Source of the DNA: JBGQAS01 sp964498605
Lineage (GTDB): Bacteria > Chloroflexota > Anaerolineae > Anaerolineales > Anaerolineaceae
NCBI GenBank assembly: GCA_964498605.1
Contig: CAZCHK010000006.1
Location: forward strand, 1-60,006
Direction: 5' to 3'
Length of the DNA: 60,006 bases
Shown here piece after piece: positions 1-8,258 of this stretch (the first letter of the stretch is position 1; every line of letters begins with the position of its first letter). Both the position numbers and the translations under genes were made by a program. Under the pieces are notes generated by a model, which worked only from the letters and a program-made list of their open reading frames with translations, ran no database searches and had not been told where the DNA came from.

Positions 1-402
1 TATTCCTTTGAATATTCGATCGTCACAGTAGGAGAAGCTTGGTACGAAGAAATACCAAACGCGGCAAACTATGATGTTGGATTAAAAATATTCCTTGACC
101 GCCCTCACAAAGGAGAGCGCCTTCCGAGCAGCTCCATGTTTAATGTGGATAATAAAAATCTGTTTGTCACCGCGGTAAAAATTTCCGAAGATGGCAACGG
201 GGTGATTCTGCGGGGATATAATCCTCTAGATTCAGTGCAAACGAGCCCAGTTGTTGTGAACCTTGATTGTTCGCGCGCTGATCTGGTTAATCTCGACGAA
301 TCATCCTTTCAAGAATTACCTCTCGTCGATCAAAAAGTGAATATTTCCGTACAACCATTTCAGATCTTTTCGATAAAATTCACAAAGAGGCAGGATGGAT
401 GA
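1..402 (+). CDS. Alpha-mannosidase-like protein (GH38), C-terminal part only
   Basis: The reading frame is open from the first base of the window and ends at 402, so only the last 133 residues are seen. They resemble the C-terminal beta-sandwich of glycoside hydrolase family 38 alpha-mannosidases: a stretch reading AVKISEDGNGVILRGYNPLD matches the usual pattern of a hydrophobic strand, a Lys-x-Ser/Ala-Glu-Asp turn and an I-L-R-x-Y-N/E strand. No catalytic residues lie in this part, so activity cannot be judged. The stop codon overlaps the start of the patatin-like gene by 8 bases, which suggests one transcript. Another beta-sandwich sugar hydrolase is possible. Confidence 0.6.
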   Translation, partial: YSFEYSIVTVGEAWYEEIPNAANYDVGLKIFLDRPHKGERLPSSSMFNVDNKNLFVTAVKISEDGNGVILRGYNPLDSVQTSPVVVNLDCSRADLVNLDESSFQELPLVDQKVNISVQPFQIFSIKFTKRQDG

Positions 403-1267
403 TCTAAAAGTGGGGATCGCTTTCAGCGGTGGAGGAGCCCGAGGATTGGCTCACATCGGAGTTCTTAAAGGGGTAATTCAGGCTGGTTTACCAATCCACT
501 TTTTGAGCGGTACGAGCATGGGAGCGATCGTTTCAGGTATGTATGCCATTGGGACTTCCATAGAAGAAATGGAGCAGATTGCGATAAATTTTTCTCACAT
601 GCGGAATCTCGTAAAACTGGTCGATGTGAGCGCATCTAAGCGAGGCCTGTTAGAAGGAAAGAGCGTGCGCAGGTATTTGCAGAAAATGTTCAAAGAAGAT
701 TATCGCATCGAAGATCTCTCCACCCCTTTGACCATCAATGCGGTTGATCTGATAACCGGAGATGAAATCGTATTCACAGAAGGTTCACTTCTAACTGCCA
801 TTTATTCTTCATCTGCTGTACCGGGAATATTTTCACCTATAAGAAAAGGAGAGCAGTATTTGGTGGACGGAGGAGTGCTGAACAATCTGCCTGTCGATCA
901 CATTCGTGAAATGGGAGCTGAATTTACGATTGGCGTCGATGTTCATACTGATCCTCATCGGGACCGGCCTTTTCACATCGGTCCGAACAGAACCAATACG
1001 CCCATTCCCCTCCCTAATTTTCTGCTCGACTTTTACCGGGCTGAGATGATCATGATGTACAAAATGACTCAAACGACCATCAAACGAACAAAACCTGATA
1101 TATTGATAAAACCTGCCATACCTCCCGAAATCACTGAAATGTTCGGTTTTACACGAGCCAAGCAGCTCATTGATCTGGGCGAGAAAGCTGTCAAAGAGGC
1201 AGTTCCCCGAATACTTCGCAGGATGGAAACAAAACAATCGAATAAAAGAAGAAAGCAGGATGATTAA
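395..1267 (+). CDS. Patatin-like phospholipase (RssA/YchK type)
   Basis: This is a 290-residue patatin-fold serine acyl hydrolase, expected to cleave acyl groups from membrane lipids in the cytoplasm or at the membrane inner face. The N-terminus holds the oxyanion-hole loop GGGARG (residues 12-17), the nucleophile elbow GTSMG with Ser41, and the catalytic-dyad Asp158 in DGG. The length fits compact bacterial patatins with no extra domains. The C-terminus is rich in Lys and Arg. The start is preceded by AAGAGG and overlaps the upstream gene by 8 bases, so translation is probably coupled. It ends against the convergent phosphonate-transporter operon. The natural lipid substrate cannot be read from the sequence. 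Confidence 0.9.
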   Translation: MDDLKVGIAFSGGGARGLAHIGVLKGVIQAGLPIHFLSGTSMGAIVSGMYAIGTSIEEMEQIAINFSHMRNLVKLVDVSASKRGLLEGKSVRRYLQKMFKEDYRIEDLSTPLTINAVDLITGDEIVFTEGSLLTAIYSSSAVPGIFSPIRKGEQYLVDGGVLNNLPVDHIREMGAEFTIGVDVHTDPHRDRPFHIGPNRTNTPIPLPNFLLDFYRAEMIMMYKMTQTTIKRTKPDILIKPAIPPEITEMFGFTRAKQLIDLGEKAVKEAVPRILRRMETKQSNKRRKQDD

Positions 1268-1303
1268 CTGCTTCTTCTATACACTGGCTATAGGGAATGT
1301 TGG

Positions 1304-2449
1304 CTAGATGATCTGTTTTCTGACTTGAGTTGATAAAAAGTCTAATGCCCAGACAACAAGAATAATCGCCAGCAACGCTGTGCCTGCTTCTGAATACTTC
1401 AGTGTATTGATGTTCAACGAAAGTAAGTAGCCAATTCCCCCCCCGCCCACAAAACCGATGATGGTCGAGATGCGTACATTGATATCCCAGTGGTATATCG
1501 CATACGATATGAAGTCCGGTACGATTTGAGGAACAACAGAAAAGACTATGACCTGCAGTTTATTCGCGCCAGTAGAGGTCAATGCTTCGATGGGACCCGG
1601 ATCAATATGCTCGACAGCTTCAGAGAACATTTTTCCCAAAGAGGCGGCTGTCGTTATCGACAACGCAATGACGCCAGCAAACGGACTACCAAACCCGACA
1701 ATCATCGCAAATACTGTCGCCAGCACCAAAGGTTCGTACGATCTGACGATGTTGAGGAGGGATCGTACCAGGTAGTAAAGACCGGTACCCGCCACTCCTT
1801 TCTTTGTGATATTTGACGCAGCCAGAAAACTTAACGGGATTGAAAAAACTGTCCCAATCGTTGTCGCAATTAAAGCCATGAATATTGTGATCATCATGGT
1901 ATCGACCACATTAATCAGAGTGTCTGTTGGAAGAAGGCTTCCGCTGGGGACCGCTACTTCCAAAGAAAGTTGCGCAGCCACACCGTCCACCGTGGTGACG
2001 ATGGGGCGAATCTCAATTTTTTCCGCTATTTCGCCATTGTTGTCCACCCTGATGTTCTTCAATCTGAGGATCCCACCATCGGGTAATATCCACCTGAGTG
2101 ATACTTCCGCGTTTTTGGGGAGATCGTAACCCTTCATCAATAATTCGTCTTTTGGTTCGCCGCATGGTGGGTCCATTACGATGCGTGGACCTTCTGACGA
2201 ATTTTCGATGTTCTCAATTGCGTTACAGGGGACAGCGACCGATTGGGAAACAGTCAGGATCTCTGATTTTCGTTCAATTAGTTTTGGCTTGAGCAGCTGA
2301 CCAAGTACTTCCTTTGCTCTGGGTGCAGCGCTGAGCAGGCTTTTTAAATCAGGTTTGGTGACTTTGATGCTCACAATAAAAAGACCAACCAAAACAGCAG
2401 CCAAAAGCAGTTTCGAGAGAATACTCCATATCATTTTCAATATTTTCAT
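1304..2449 (-). CDS. phnE: Phosphonate/phosphite-type ABC transporter permease, with extracytoplasmic insert
   Basis: This is a 381-residue inner-membrane permease of the PhnE family. One N-terminal membrane segment (about residues 8-28) is followed by about 150 residues predicted to be outside the membrane. These include a beta-rich, Ig-like stretch (CNAIE to about EIRP). The binding-protein-dependent transport core then occupies roughly residues 180-381. The cytoplasmic EAA loop, which contacts the ATPase, is visible as EAVEHIDPGPIEALTSTGA. Ordinary PhnE proteins are near 270 residues, so the extra length is the N-terminal part. It starts one base after the stop of a second PhnE-like gene and probably pairs with it as a heterodimer. 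Confidence 0.9.
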   Translation of the reverse strand: MKILKMIWSILSKLLLAAVLVGLFIVSIKVTKPDLKSLLSAAPRAKEVLGQLLKPKLIERKSEILTVSQSVAVPCNAIENIENSSEGPRIVMDPPCGEPKDELLMKGYDLPKNAEVSLRWILPDGGILRLKNIRVDNNGEIAEKIEIRPIVTTVDGVAAQLSLEVAVPSGSLLPTDTLINVVDTMMITIFMALIATTIGTVFSIPLSFLAASNITKKGVAGTGLYYLVRSLLNIVRSYEPLVLATVFAMIVGFGSPFAGVIALSITTAASLGKMFSEAVEHIDPGPIEALTSTGANKLQVIVFSVVPQIVPDFISYAIYHWDINVRISTIIGFVGGGGIGYLLSLNINTLKYSEAGTALLAIILVVWALDFLSTQVRKQII

Positions 2450-2450
2450 G

Positions 2451-3812
2451 CTAAACCAACCGCTCCCTGATCTTCGCGCTGAAGAAATCTAGAATCACAA
2501 CGACAACCGCAATCGCGACAAAACTGGATCCAACAGCGCTGAAATCCTGCAGGATGATCCACTGCCACAAGAAAAAACCGATTCCACCGCCACCCACGAA
2601 CCCGATGATCGTCGAAGATCGGACATTGATATCCCAGCGATAGATCGTCAATCCAGTAAAAGAAGGGATCACTTGTGGGATGACTGCAAACCGGATAACC
2701 TGCAGCCAGTTGGCACCAGTAGCCCGGACAGCTTCTATCTGCCCATTGTCAATTCCTTCGATCACTTCAGAGAAAAGTTTACCCAAAGCAGCTGTCGTGT
2801 GAATTGTTAAAGCCAGCATACCCGGGAACGGACCTAACCCAACAATGATCACAAAAACAATCGCCATGATCATCGCTTCGATTGAGCGTGTGATATTCAA
2901 GATCATCCGGAAGATGAAATAAATGGCATGCGTAATGGGATGGCCACTCATTAAATTTCTTGCTGCTAGAAATGCGAAAGGTATGGCCAGGACCGCGCCC
3001 AGTATGGTTGAAAGAAATGCCAGCGCAAGGGTCTCATAGATGCCCTGTAAAATGTATGCGCCTGTTTCTGAAATTTTTTGACCCCCAATGAGTTGGCTCT
3101 GTACAACTTTAATCGAGTGCATTTGCGGTAAGGACGGGTCGGGTGCTGTAGAATGCACGATAGGTAAAACCGTCCATTTAACCTCAAAACGACCGTCTGC
3201 ATCCGTTGTGGTCGATGTCGCCATGGCGGTTCCACCAATCGGGTTTCGCCAGGAAAGATTCGTTTCTGTTTCAGGCCAGAAACCTTCACCGATAACAGTG
3301 ATCGTGTCGTTGACATTGGCGCACGCTTCAGGCACGGTAACGCGAAGACCATCCTCAACCTTGTCCACTGCTGGCGGAAAGTCTGAGCAAGGCGCTTGAA
3401 TGTTGACTTGCAGTAGATTATCCCGAGTGCGAGGTTGAATAAAATCTAATTGGAACATACCTTCCACAATTGTTCTGGCGCGGCTTGAATTCTCGATTAA
3501 CGAGCGTAGATTGAATTCTGTCGCTTGCGCTCCAACACCAAGAACAAGTATCAACCACAAAATTGCCACTGCATATTGATATTTCCCCTTCAGAATATTG
3601 GAAATGTCCAGAATGTTCCAAATCCAGATCAGTCCTGGAACAACCAACCAGAATGGGTTGTTTGCCCACAAAGCGATCAGGATCGCAGTGGAAAATGCAA
3701 GAAAAATCGCTATCCCATCGCGATACTTTTTATGAAATATCTGACCCAATCCTGGAATAATGCAGGAAAGAATCAATATGAGAATAGAAATAAAAGCAGG
3801 TTTCTTTTCCAT
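2451..3812 (-). CDS. phnE: Phosphonate/phosphite-type ABC transporter permease, with TM2-like and Ig-like N-terminal regions
   Basis: This is the second PhnE-family permease of the operon, 453 residues from the chosen start. The N-terminus has a TM2-domain-like pattern (PGLGQIFHKKYRDGI) and several hydrophobic segments. Next comes a predicted external beta-rich domain with paired cysteines (about residues 130-250). The last 200 residues are the permease core, with an EAA loop reading EVIEGIDNGQIEAVRATGA. The ATG at 3812 lies four bases past the phnC stop, which favours coupled translation, but it has no clear ribosome-binding site. An in-frame ATG at 3857 (AAAGAG upstream, 41-base overlap with phnC) is a serious alternative. 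The family assignment is firm; the roles of the added regions are unknown. Confidence 0.88.
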   Translation of the reverse strand: MEKKPAFISILILILSCIIPGLGQIFHKKYRDGIAIFLAFSTAILIALWANNPFWLVVPGLIWIWNILDISNILKGKYQYAVAILWLILVLGVGAQATEFNLRSLIENSSRARTIVEGMFQLDFIQPRTRDNLLQVNIQAPCSDFPPAVDKVEDGLRVTVPEACANVNDTITVIGEGFWPETETNLSWRNPIGGTAMATSTTTDADGRFEVKWTVLPIVHSTAPDPSLPQMHSIKVVQSQLIGGQKISETGAYILQGIYETLALAFLSTILGAVLAIPFAFLAARNLMSGHPITHAIYFIFRMILNITRSIEAMIMAIVFVIIVGLGPFPGMLALTIHTTAALGKLFSEVIEGIDNGQIEAVRATGANWLQVIRFAVIPQVIPSFTGLTIYRWDINVRSSTIIGFVGGGGIGFFLWQWIILQDFSAVGSSFVAIAVVVVILDFFSAKIRERLV

Positions 3813-3816
3813 GGGT

Positions 3817-4581
3817 CTAAAGGGACGCAGCGCTGACTTCCTGCGCTTCTTCGCCATAAATCTCTTTGAATCTGATCTTGTCAATTTCCTTTGGCAAACC
3901 TTCAAAAACCACTTCACCATCTTTCAGACCGATGGCCCTCGTGCCATATCGTTGAACCAGATCAAGATAATGCAAACTGCAGACAACTGTAACCTTGTCT
4001 TCCTTATTTAGGACCTCCAAGTATCTTAAGATCGAATGTGCCAAAACGGGGTCGAGGCTGGCTACAGGTTCATCCGCCAGAATAAGAGCAGGCTCCTGCA
4101 TCAATGCGCGCGCAATTCCCACCCGCTGCTGCTGCCCTCCAGAAAGAGCGTCAGCCCTGCTTTCCGCTTTCTCCGTGATTCCGACCCTTTCAAGTGCATG
4201 GAAAGCGCGTTTCTTTTCAGTTTCCGGGTATATGCCCAGCAATGATGTCCAAGGATTCAAATACCCAAGCCGACCATTCAGAACGTTAGTCATAACTGAT
4301 GAACGTTTGACCAGGTTGAACTGTTGGAAAATCATGCCGATCTTGCGTCGTACGTGTCGCAATTCAGCGCCTTTGGAAGCTGTGATATCGATCCCATCCA
4401 TGATAATTCTACCTTCAGTTGGGTCGATCAATCTATTGATACAGCGTAATAAAGTCGATTTTCCTGATCCGGAAAGCCCGATTACAATCAAAAAATCTCC
4501 ATCGTTGACGGTGAAGCTAACGTCTTTTAACGCAACAGTACCATTCGGATAGATTTTGGTTAAATGTTCAACTTGTAGCAC
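3817..4581 (-). CDS. phnC: Phosphonate/phosphite-type ABC transporter ATP-binding protein
   Basis: This 254-residue ATPase powers the transporter from the cytoplasmic face. The Walker A motif GLSGSGKST is at residues 35-43. The signature LSGGQQQR lies near residue 145 and is followed by the Walker B LILADEP. The N-terminal sequence and the signature resemble PhnC more than general amino-acid ATPases. The start codon is GTG, with AAAGGA seven bases upstream; no in-frame ATG is available. Its stop lies just ahead of the phnE start. An intrinsic terminator between phnD and this gene suggests that the ATPase and permeases are made at lower levels than the binding protein. No C-P lyase or phosphite dehydrogenase gene is in the window, so the transported phosphorus compound is not settled. 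Confidence 0.93.
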   Translation of the reverse strand: MLQVEHLTKIYPNGTVALKDVSFTVNDGDFLIVIGLSGSGKSTLLRCINRLIDPTEGRIIMDGIDITASKGAELRHVRRKIGMIFQQFNLVKRSSVMTNVLNGRLGYLNPWTSLLGIYPETEKKRAFHALERVGITEKAESRADALSGGQQQRVGIARALMQEPALILADEPVASLDPVLAHSILRYLEVLNKEDKVTVVCSLHYLDLVQRYGTRAIGLKDGEVVFEGLPKEIDKIRFKEIYGEEAQEVSAASL

Positions 4582-4649
4582 ATCAACATCCTTTGTTTTC
4601 TTCTCTGGTTACTTTGACCAAAAGGGATCGGCTGTTCAAGAATTAATAC

Positions 4650-4689
4650 AAAAAAAATCGGAGGGGGGATGATCATCCCCGCTCCGATT
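4650..4689 (-). terminator. Intrinsic terminator/attenuator between phnD and phnC
   Basis: Read on the minus strand, the arms AATCGGAG and CTCCGATT enclose a GC-rich inner stem (GGGGATGATCATCCCC). A run of eight T residues (4650-4657) follows directly. It lies 11 bases past the phnD stop and about 70 bases ahead of the phnC start. This is a textbook Rho-independent terminator inside an operon, expected to let only part of the phnD transcripts continue into phnC-phnE-phnE. Confidence 0.9.
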
Positions 4690-4700
4690 GGCGTGCAAAA

Positions 4701-5729
4701 TTATTTTACGGCAGAGGTGTAGTCGTATCCGGACGCCTCTAACGCGACGCGGAACGCATCGTAGAAGGAATCTTCCGCAACCTTGAGACCCTGGACTTCA
4801 TAGCCCATGGATTTCAGGATCTCCCGTCCTTCTTCAGAATCAGCCATGTCTAAGAGGGCCTGGGTCACAGCTTCTTTGATGTCAGCAGGAACCAGCGCGG
4901 AGAAGGATACATTATCATTCGGGATAATGGCATCTGTTCTCCAAATCACCACAATTTTCTCGTTCACATCAGCCAGATCGGAAACACTGGTGCGTGCGTC
5001 TATGTATGTTGTGCCAAAATCGCAGATTCCGCCAGCGTACAGCGCGCGAATGACCGCGGGATGACCCTGAACCGCTGCGGGTGTTTTGTAGTTAACACCG
5101 TATTGAGCCAAAAGACCACTTGGGATGATATAACCGGAAACTGATAAGGGATCCGTGAAGCATGGCCGTTTGCCGTCAAACTGCGCAAGCGCGGTGGCTG
5201 CATCGGCGGTGTTCGTGTTGGTTTCAGAATCAAAGTATGGTGTGAAACCAGCTGCAACATTGGCCACGTATTGAGCCCCATAGAAATCCGAACCATTGCG
5301 GACTACCACTAAAGCAACCTCCGCTGCACCCTGATTCTTGGCGAGGAGGTAAGCAAATGTCGGCATCCATCCAAAATGGGCATTATTGGAAGCCATTGCT
5401 TCGATCAATGCAGTGTAGCTGTTGGGGATAATGACCTCGTAGGTGTAACCGGTTAATTCGGTCAACTTTGCGGCGACGGCATCACCACCGACAGTCAGCT
5501 GCTCGGCTGTAGCTGAGGGGGCCAAAGCCATAACAATCGGGTTCTCAGCTGTGCCTAATGCGGCCTCGGTTACCGGTTCTTCGACGGGTTCTTCTTCAAC
5601 TTCTTCTTCGACGACAGGTTCCTCTACGGGCTCCTCTGTCACGGCGGGTGTCGATGTGCAGGCTGAAAGCATGAAAGCCGCTGCAAGTACGACAGAGAAC
5701 AATACAAATAATACTCGGTTCTTACGCAT
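4701..5729 (-). CDS. phnD: Phosphate/phosphite/phosphonate ABC transporter substrate-binding lipoprotein
   Basis: This 342-residue solute-binding protein is anchored outside the membrane. The signal peptide ends in the lipobox LSAC, with the lipidated cysteine at residue 24. A linker of repeated Glu, Val and Pro residues (about 30-52) follows. The rest is a PhnD-family type-2 periplasmic-binding fold, with phrases such as NSYTALIEAM and SFYDAF typical of the family. A GAGGAGAAGAAC ribosome-binding region precedes the ATG. A promoter of the form TTGCCT-17-TATTAT lies at 5781-5809. A terminator directly downstream fits higher expression than the rest of the transporter, as is usual for binding proteins. 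The ligand could be phosphonate, phosphite or methylphosphonate. Confidence 0.93.
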   Translation of the reverse strand: MRKNRVLFVLFSVVLAAAFMLSACTSTPAVTEEPVEEPVVEEEVEEEPVEEPVTEAALGTAENPIVMALAPSATAEQLTVGGDAVAAKLTELTGYTYEVIIPNSYTALIEAMASNNAHFGWMPTFAYLLAKNQGAAEVALVVVRNGSDFYGAQYVANVAAGFTPYFDSETNTNTADAATALAQFDGKRPCFTDPLSVSGYIIPSGLLAQYGVNYKTPAAVQGHPAVIRALYAGGICDFGTTYIDARTSVSDLADVNEKIVVIWRTDAIIPNDNVSFSALVPADIKEAVTQALLDMADSEEGREILKSMGYEVQGLKVAEDSFYDAFRVALEASGYDYTSAVK

Positions 5730-5780
5730 GTTCTTCTCCTCTTAAAGATTTGATGATTTTGCTCAAAGAGCGTGGTTAAA

Positions 5781-5809
5781 ATAATACACCGAATTAATCG
5801 ATTAGGCAA
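5781..5809 (-). promoter_or_regulatory. Sigma-70-type promoter of phnD
   Basis: On the minus strand TTGCCT (5809-5804) and TATTAT (5786-5781) are separated by exactly 17 bases, about 50 bases upstream of the phnD start. I see no clear PhoB-box repeat beside it. Confidence 0.65.
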
Positions 5810-5900
5810 GTTCTTAATCTTAAAGAATAGATGGCGCAACATAGGTTGTGAATATAATAATTCTATAAAATTGCTTTGTGACCAATAAGCCGGAGGAGAA

Positions 5901-7394
5901 ATGCATAATTTTATTGCCGCGATAGACCAGGGAACAACGAGTACGAGGTGCATCATCTTTGATCATGACGGCTTGATCGTGAGCAGTGATCAGAAAGAAC
6001 ACAAACAAGTGATGCCACACTCCGGATGGGTTGAACACGATCCCCTAGAGATCTGGGAGAACACCCTGACTGTTGTAAACAACGCTCTCAACAAATGCGG
6101 ATTGTCAAGTAAGGAAATCGCGGCTATCGGGATAACGAACCAGCGTGAGACTTCTCTTTTATGGAATAAGACTAACGGGCAACCCTACTACAACGCAATC
6201 GTCTGGCAAGATATCAGGACAGATCCCATCTGCAAAACGATAGAACGTGATGGTGGCATTTACCGCTTCCAGCAGAAAACTGGTTTGCCCGTGGCTAACT
6301 ATTTTTCCGGGCCGAAAATAAAATGGCTGATCGAAAACATACCCGGCATTGAGGAGGAAATTAAACATGGAAATGTCTTGTTTGGCAATGTTGACACGTG
6401 GCTGATTTGGAATTTAACCGGAGGGCCGCACAAAGGGCTGCATATAACAGACCCTTCCAACGCTTCACGCACATTACTGTTCAACATCCACACGATGGAC
6501 TGGGATACGGAAATCCTGCAGATTCTTGACATTCCACGATCGATACTGCCTGAAATTAAACCTAGTTCATCTATTTATGGCGTGACCAGCATACCTTTTG
6601 CCGGAATACCGATTGCGGGTGATCTTGGAGATCAGCAGGCGGCGCTTTTTGGACAGGTGTGTTTTCAACAGGGTGAAGCTAAAAACACATATGGTACAGG
6701 TTGTTTTCTTTTAATGAATGCCGGCCACAAGCCCGTCATGAGCAAATATGGCTTGTTAACTACAATAGGCTATCAAATTGCAAACGAAGCCGCAGTGTAT
6801 TGCCTTGAGGGATCCATCGCGATCAGCGGGGCACTGGTACAGTGGCTGAGAGATAATCTGAAAATCATTAATAATTCAGATCAAATAGAACGACTGGCGC
6901 AAAGCGTGGAGGATAATGGTGGGATATATTTTGTACCCGCCTTTTCAGGATTATTCGCCCCTTACTGGAGGAGTGACGCGCGGGGTGCCATTCTGGGCAT
7001 GACGCGATTTATCAACCAGGGACACATTGCCAGGGCAGCTTTAGAGGCGACTGCCTATCAAACACGTGAAGTCTTGGAGGCAATGGAAAAAGACTCCGGG
7101 GTTAAATTATCCTTGCTAAAAGCGGATGGCGGAATGGTCAAAAATGATCTGCTGATGCAGTTCCAAGCAGACATATTAAATGTTCCAGTCGTAAAACCAA
7201 AGGTATCTGAAACAACTGCACTGGGAGCTGCTTACGCTGCAGGTTTAGCGGTAGGCTATTGGAAAAATACAAGTGAACTGGTGGCACAGTGGGCAAAGGA
7301 TAAAGAATGGGTTCCAACGATGAATAACGCGATGAGAGAAAATTTATATTCCCGCTGGAAAATAGCAGTTGAGAAGACACTCAACTGGGCATGA
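5901..7394 (+). CDS. glpK: Glycerol kinase
   Basis: This 497-residue FGGY-family kinase phosphorylates glycerol to sn-glycerol 3-phosphate in the cytoplasm. The N-terminal phosphate-binding loop reads AAIDQGTTSTRCIIFD. Further family markers are GITNQRET, the interior NTYGTGCFLLMN, and the C-terminal DGGMVKNDLLMQF. The length is that of standard GlpK. A strong ribosome-binding site, CGGAGGAGAA, precedes the ATG. It is divergent from phnD across 171 bases and stands alone: no glpF or glpD is adjacent. A TATAAT at 5853-5858 could be its -10 element, but I find no matching -35. Confidence 0.95.
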   Translation: MHNFIAAIDQGTTSTRCIIFDHDGLIVSSDQKEHKQVMPHSGWVEHDPLEIWENTLTVVNNALNKCGLSSKEIAAIGITNQRETSLLWNKTNGQPYYNAIVWQDIRTDPICKTIERDGGIYRFQQKTGLPVANYFSGPKIKWLIENIPGIEEEIKHGNVLFGNVDTWLIWNLTGGPHKGLHITDPSNASRTLLFNIHTMDWDTEILQILDIPRSILPEIKPSSSIYGVTSIPFAGIPIAGDLGDQQAALFGQVCFQQGEAKNTYGTGCFLLMNAGHKPVMSKYGLLTTIGYQIANEAAVYCLEGSIAISGALVQWLRDNLKIINNSDQIERLAQSVEDNGGIYFVPAFSGLFAPYWRSDARGAILGMTRFINQGHIARAALEATAYQTREVLEAMEKDSGVKLSLLKADGGMVKNDLLMQFQADILNVPVVKPKVSETTALGAAYAAGLAVGYWKNTSELVAQWAKDKEWVPTMNNAMRENLYSRWKIAVEKTLNWA

Positions 7395-7449
7395 AAGACA
7401 CCGATACAAAAGAGGAACTCAAGGGTTATAATAATTTAAAGGATTAAAA

Positions 7450-7815
7450 ATGGTCAATTCATCTCCCACCTATTCGACTTCTCAAGGCATTACAACAATC
7501 GCCCCCGACGTGCTGATTTCGATTGCACGATTAACGACATTGAGCGTTCCCGGTGTCAGCCGGCTGTCGATTCGACAGAAAGATGTCAACCGTGTTTTCA
7601 GAAAGCTGGAACAGGAAGGTGTCGATGTCACGGTTGAGGACAACCGCGTTTATGTCGATGTTTATGTGGTATTAGAAAGAGATATTATTGTCAGAGATGT
7701 CTGTCACACGATACAAAAAAGCATTGCGAGAGCGATCTCTGAAATGGTCGGAATGGATGTGGGGAGGATAAATATTCACGTTGAAGATTTCGACTATGCC
7801 TTAGAAGAAGAATGA
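7450..7815 (+). CDS. Asp23/Gls24 family protein
   Basis: This 121-residue protein belongs to the Asp23/Gls24 (YqhY/YloU) family. These small cytoplasmic proteins are linked in Gram-positive bacteria to envelope stress and fatty-acid synthesis control. The N-terminal pattern (ISIARLTTLSVPGVSRLS) and the central strand VYVDVYVVLERD are characteristic. The AAAGGA site precedes the ATG. The gene overlaps nusB by 4 bases (ATGA). A yqhY-nusB neighbourhood is also known in Firmicutes, so this is probably the YqhY-type member. Confidence 0.88.
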   Translation: MVNSSPTYSTSQGITTIAPDVLISIARLTTLSVPGVSRLSIRQKDVNRVFRKLEQEGVDVTVEDNRVYVDVYVVLERDIIVRDVCHTIQKSIARAISEMVGMDVGRINIHVEDFDYALEEE

Positions 7816-8258
7816 AATCACGGACAAAAGCACGGGGACTGGCTCTGCAGGTGTTGTACGAATATGATTTAACAGGTCATGAACCCAATTCTTCGCTGGA
7901 GGGTTTACTCATTGAGAATGACATTGAATCGAGGATTGGGGAGTTTTCAAAAGAGATCATTACCGGTGTTGTGCCTATTATTGAGAGTTTGGATCACGCG
8001 ATTGAAAAACATGCCCAGGAATGGCCTTTGGACCAGGTGGCAATTATTGATCGCAATATCATTCGAATAGCTCTCTGGGAGTTTGCTGTAGAAAAGGTTT
8101 CCCCGGTAAAAGTCGCGATCAATGAGGCGGTAGAATTAGCCAAGGAGTATGGATCTGAAAGTACGCCTCGTTTTGTCAACGGAGTCCTTGGCAGCCTTGC
8201 AGACCATCAGAGCGAATTATCGCAAAAATTTATGAACGAGAAAAAGCAGCAATCATGA
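7812..8258 (+). CDS. nusB: Transcription antitermination factor NusB
   Basis: This 148-residue all-helical protein binds boxA RNA together with S10 (NusE) in ribosomal RNA antitermination. The N-terminal phrase RGLALQVLYEYD and the C-terminal FVNGVLGSLAD are typical, and the length is normal. Both ends overlap neighbours by four bases, so it is translated in a tight unit with the Gls24 protein before it and the lipoprotein after it. Confidence 0.95.
   Translation: MKSRTKARGLALQVLYEYDLTGHEPNSSLEGLLIENDIESRIGEFSKEIITGVVPIIESLDHAIEKHAQEWPLDQVAIIDRNIIRIALWEFAVEKVSPVKVAINEAVELAKEYGSESTPRFVNGVLGSLADHQSELSQKFMNEKKQQS

Noticed and set aside
3995..4552. A 185-codon open frame on the plus strand opposite phnC
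   Set aside because: It is fully antisense to a well-conserved ATPase with all motifs; there is no ribosome-binding site or domain.
5581..5645. Repetitive GAA/GTT-rich tract in phnD as a nucleotide repeat
   Set aside because: It encodes the Glu/Val/Pro linker after the lipobox, a common feature of lipoproteins; it is not an independent repeat element.
1304..5729. Calling the operon a complete phosphonate-degradation system
   Set aside because: Only transport genes are present. No C-P lyase (phnG-M), phosphonatase or phosphite dehydrogenase is seen, so the substrate is left open.
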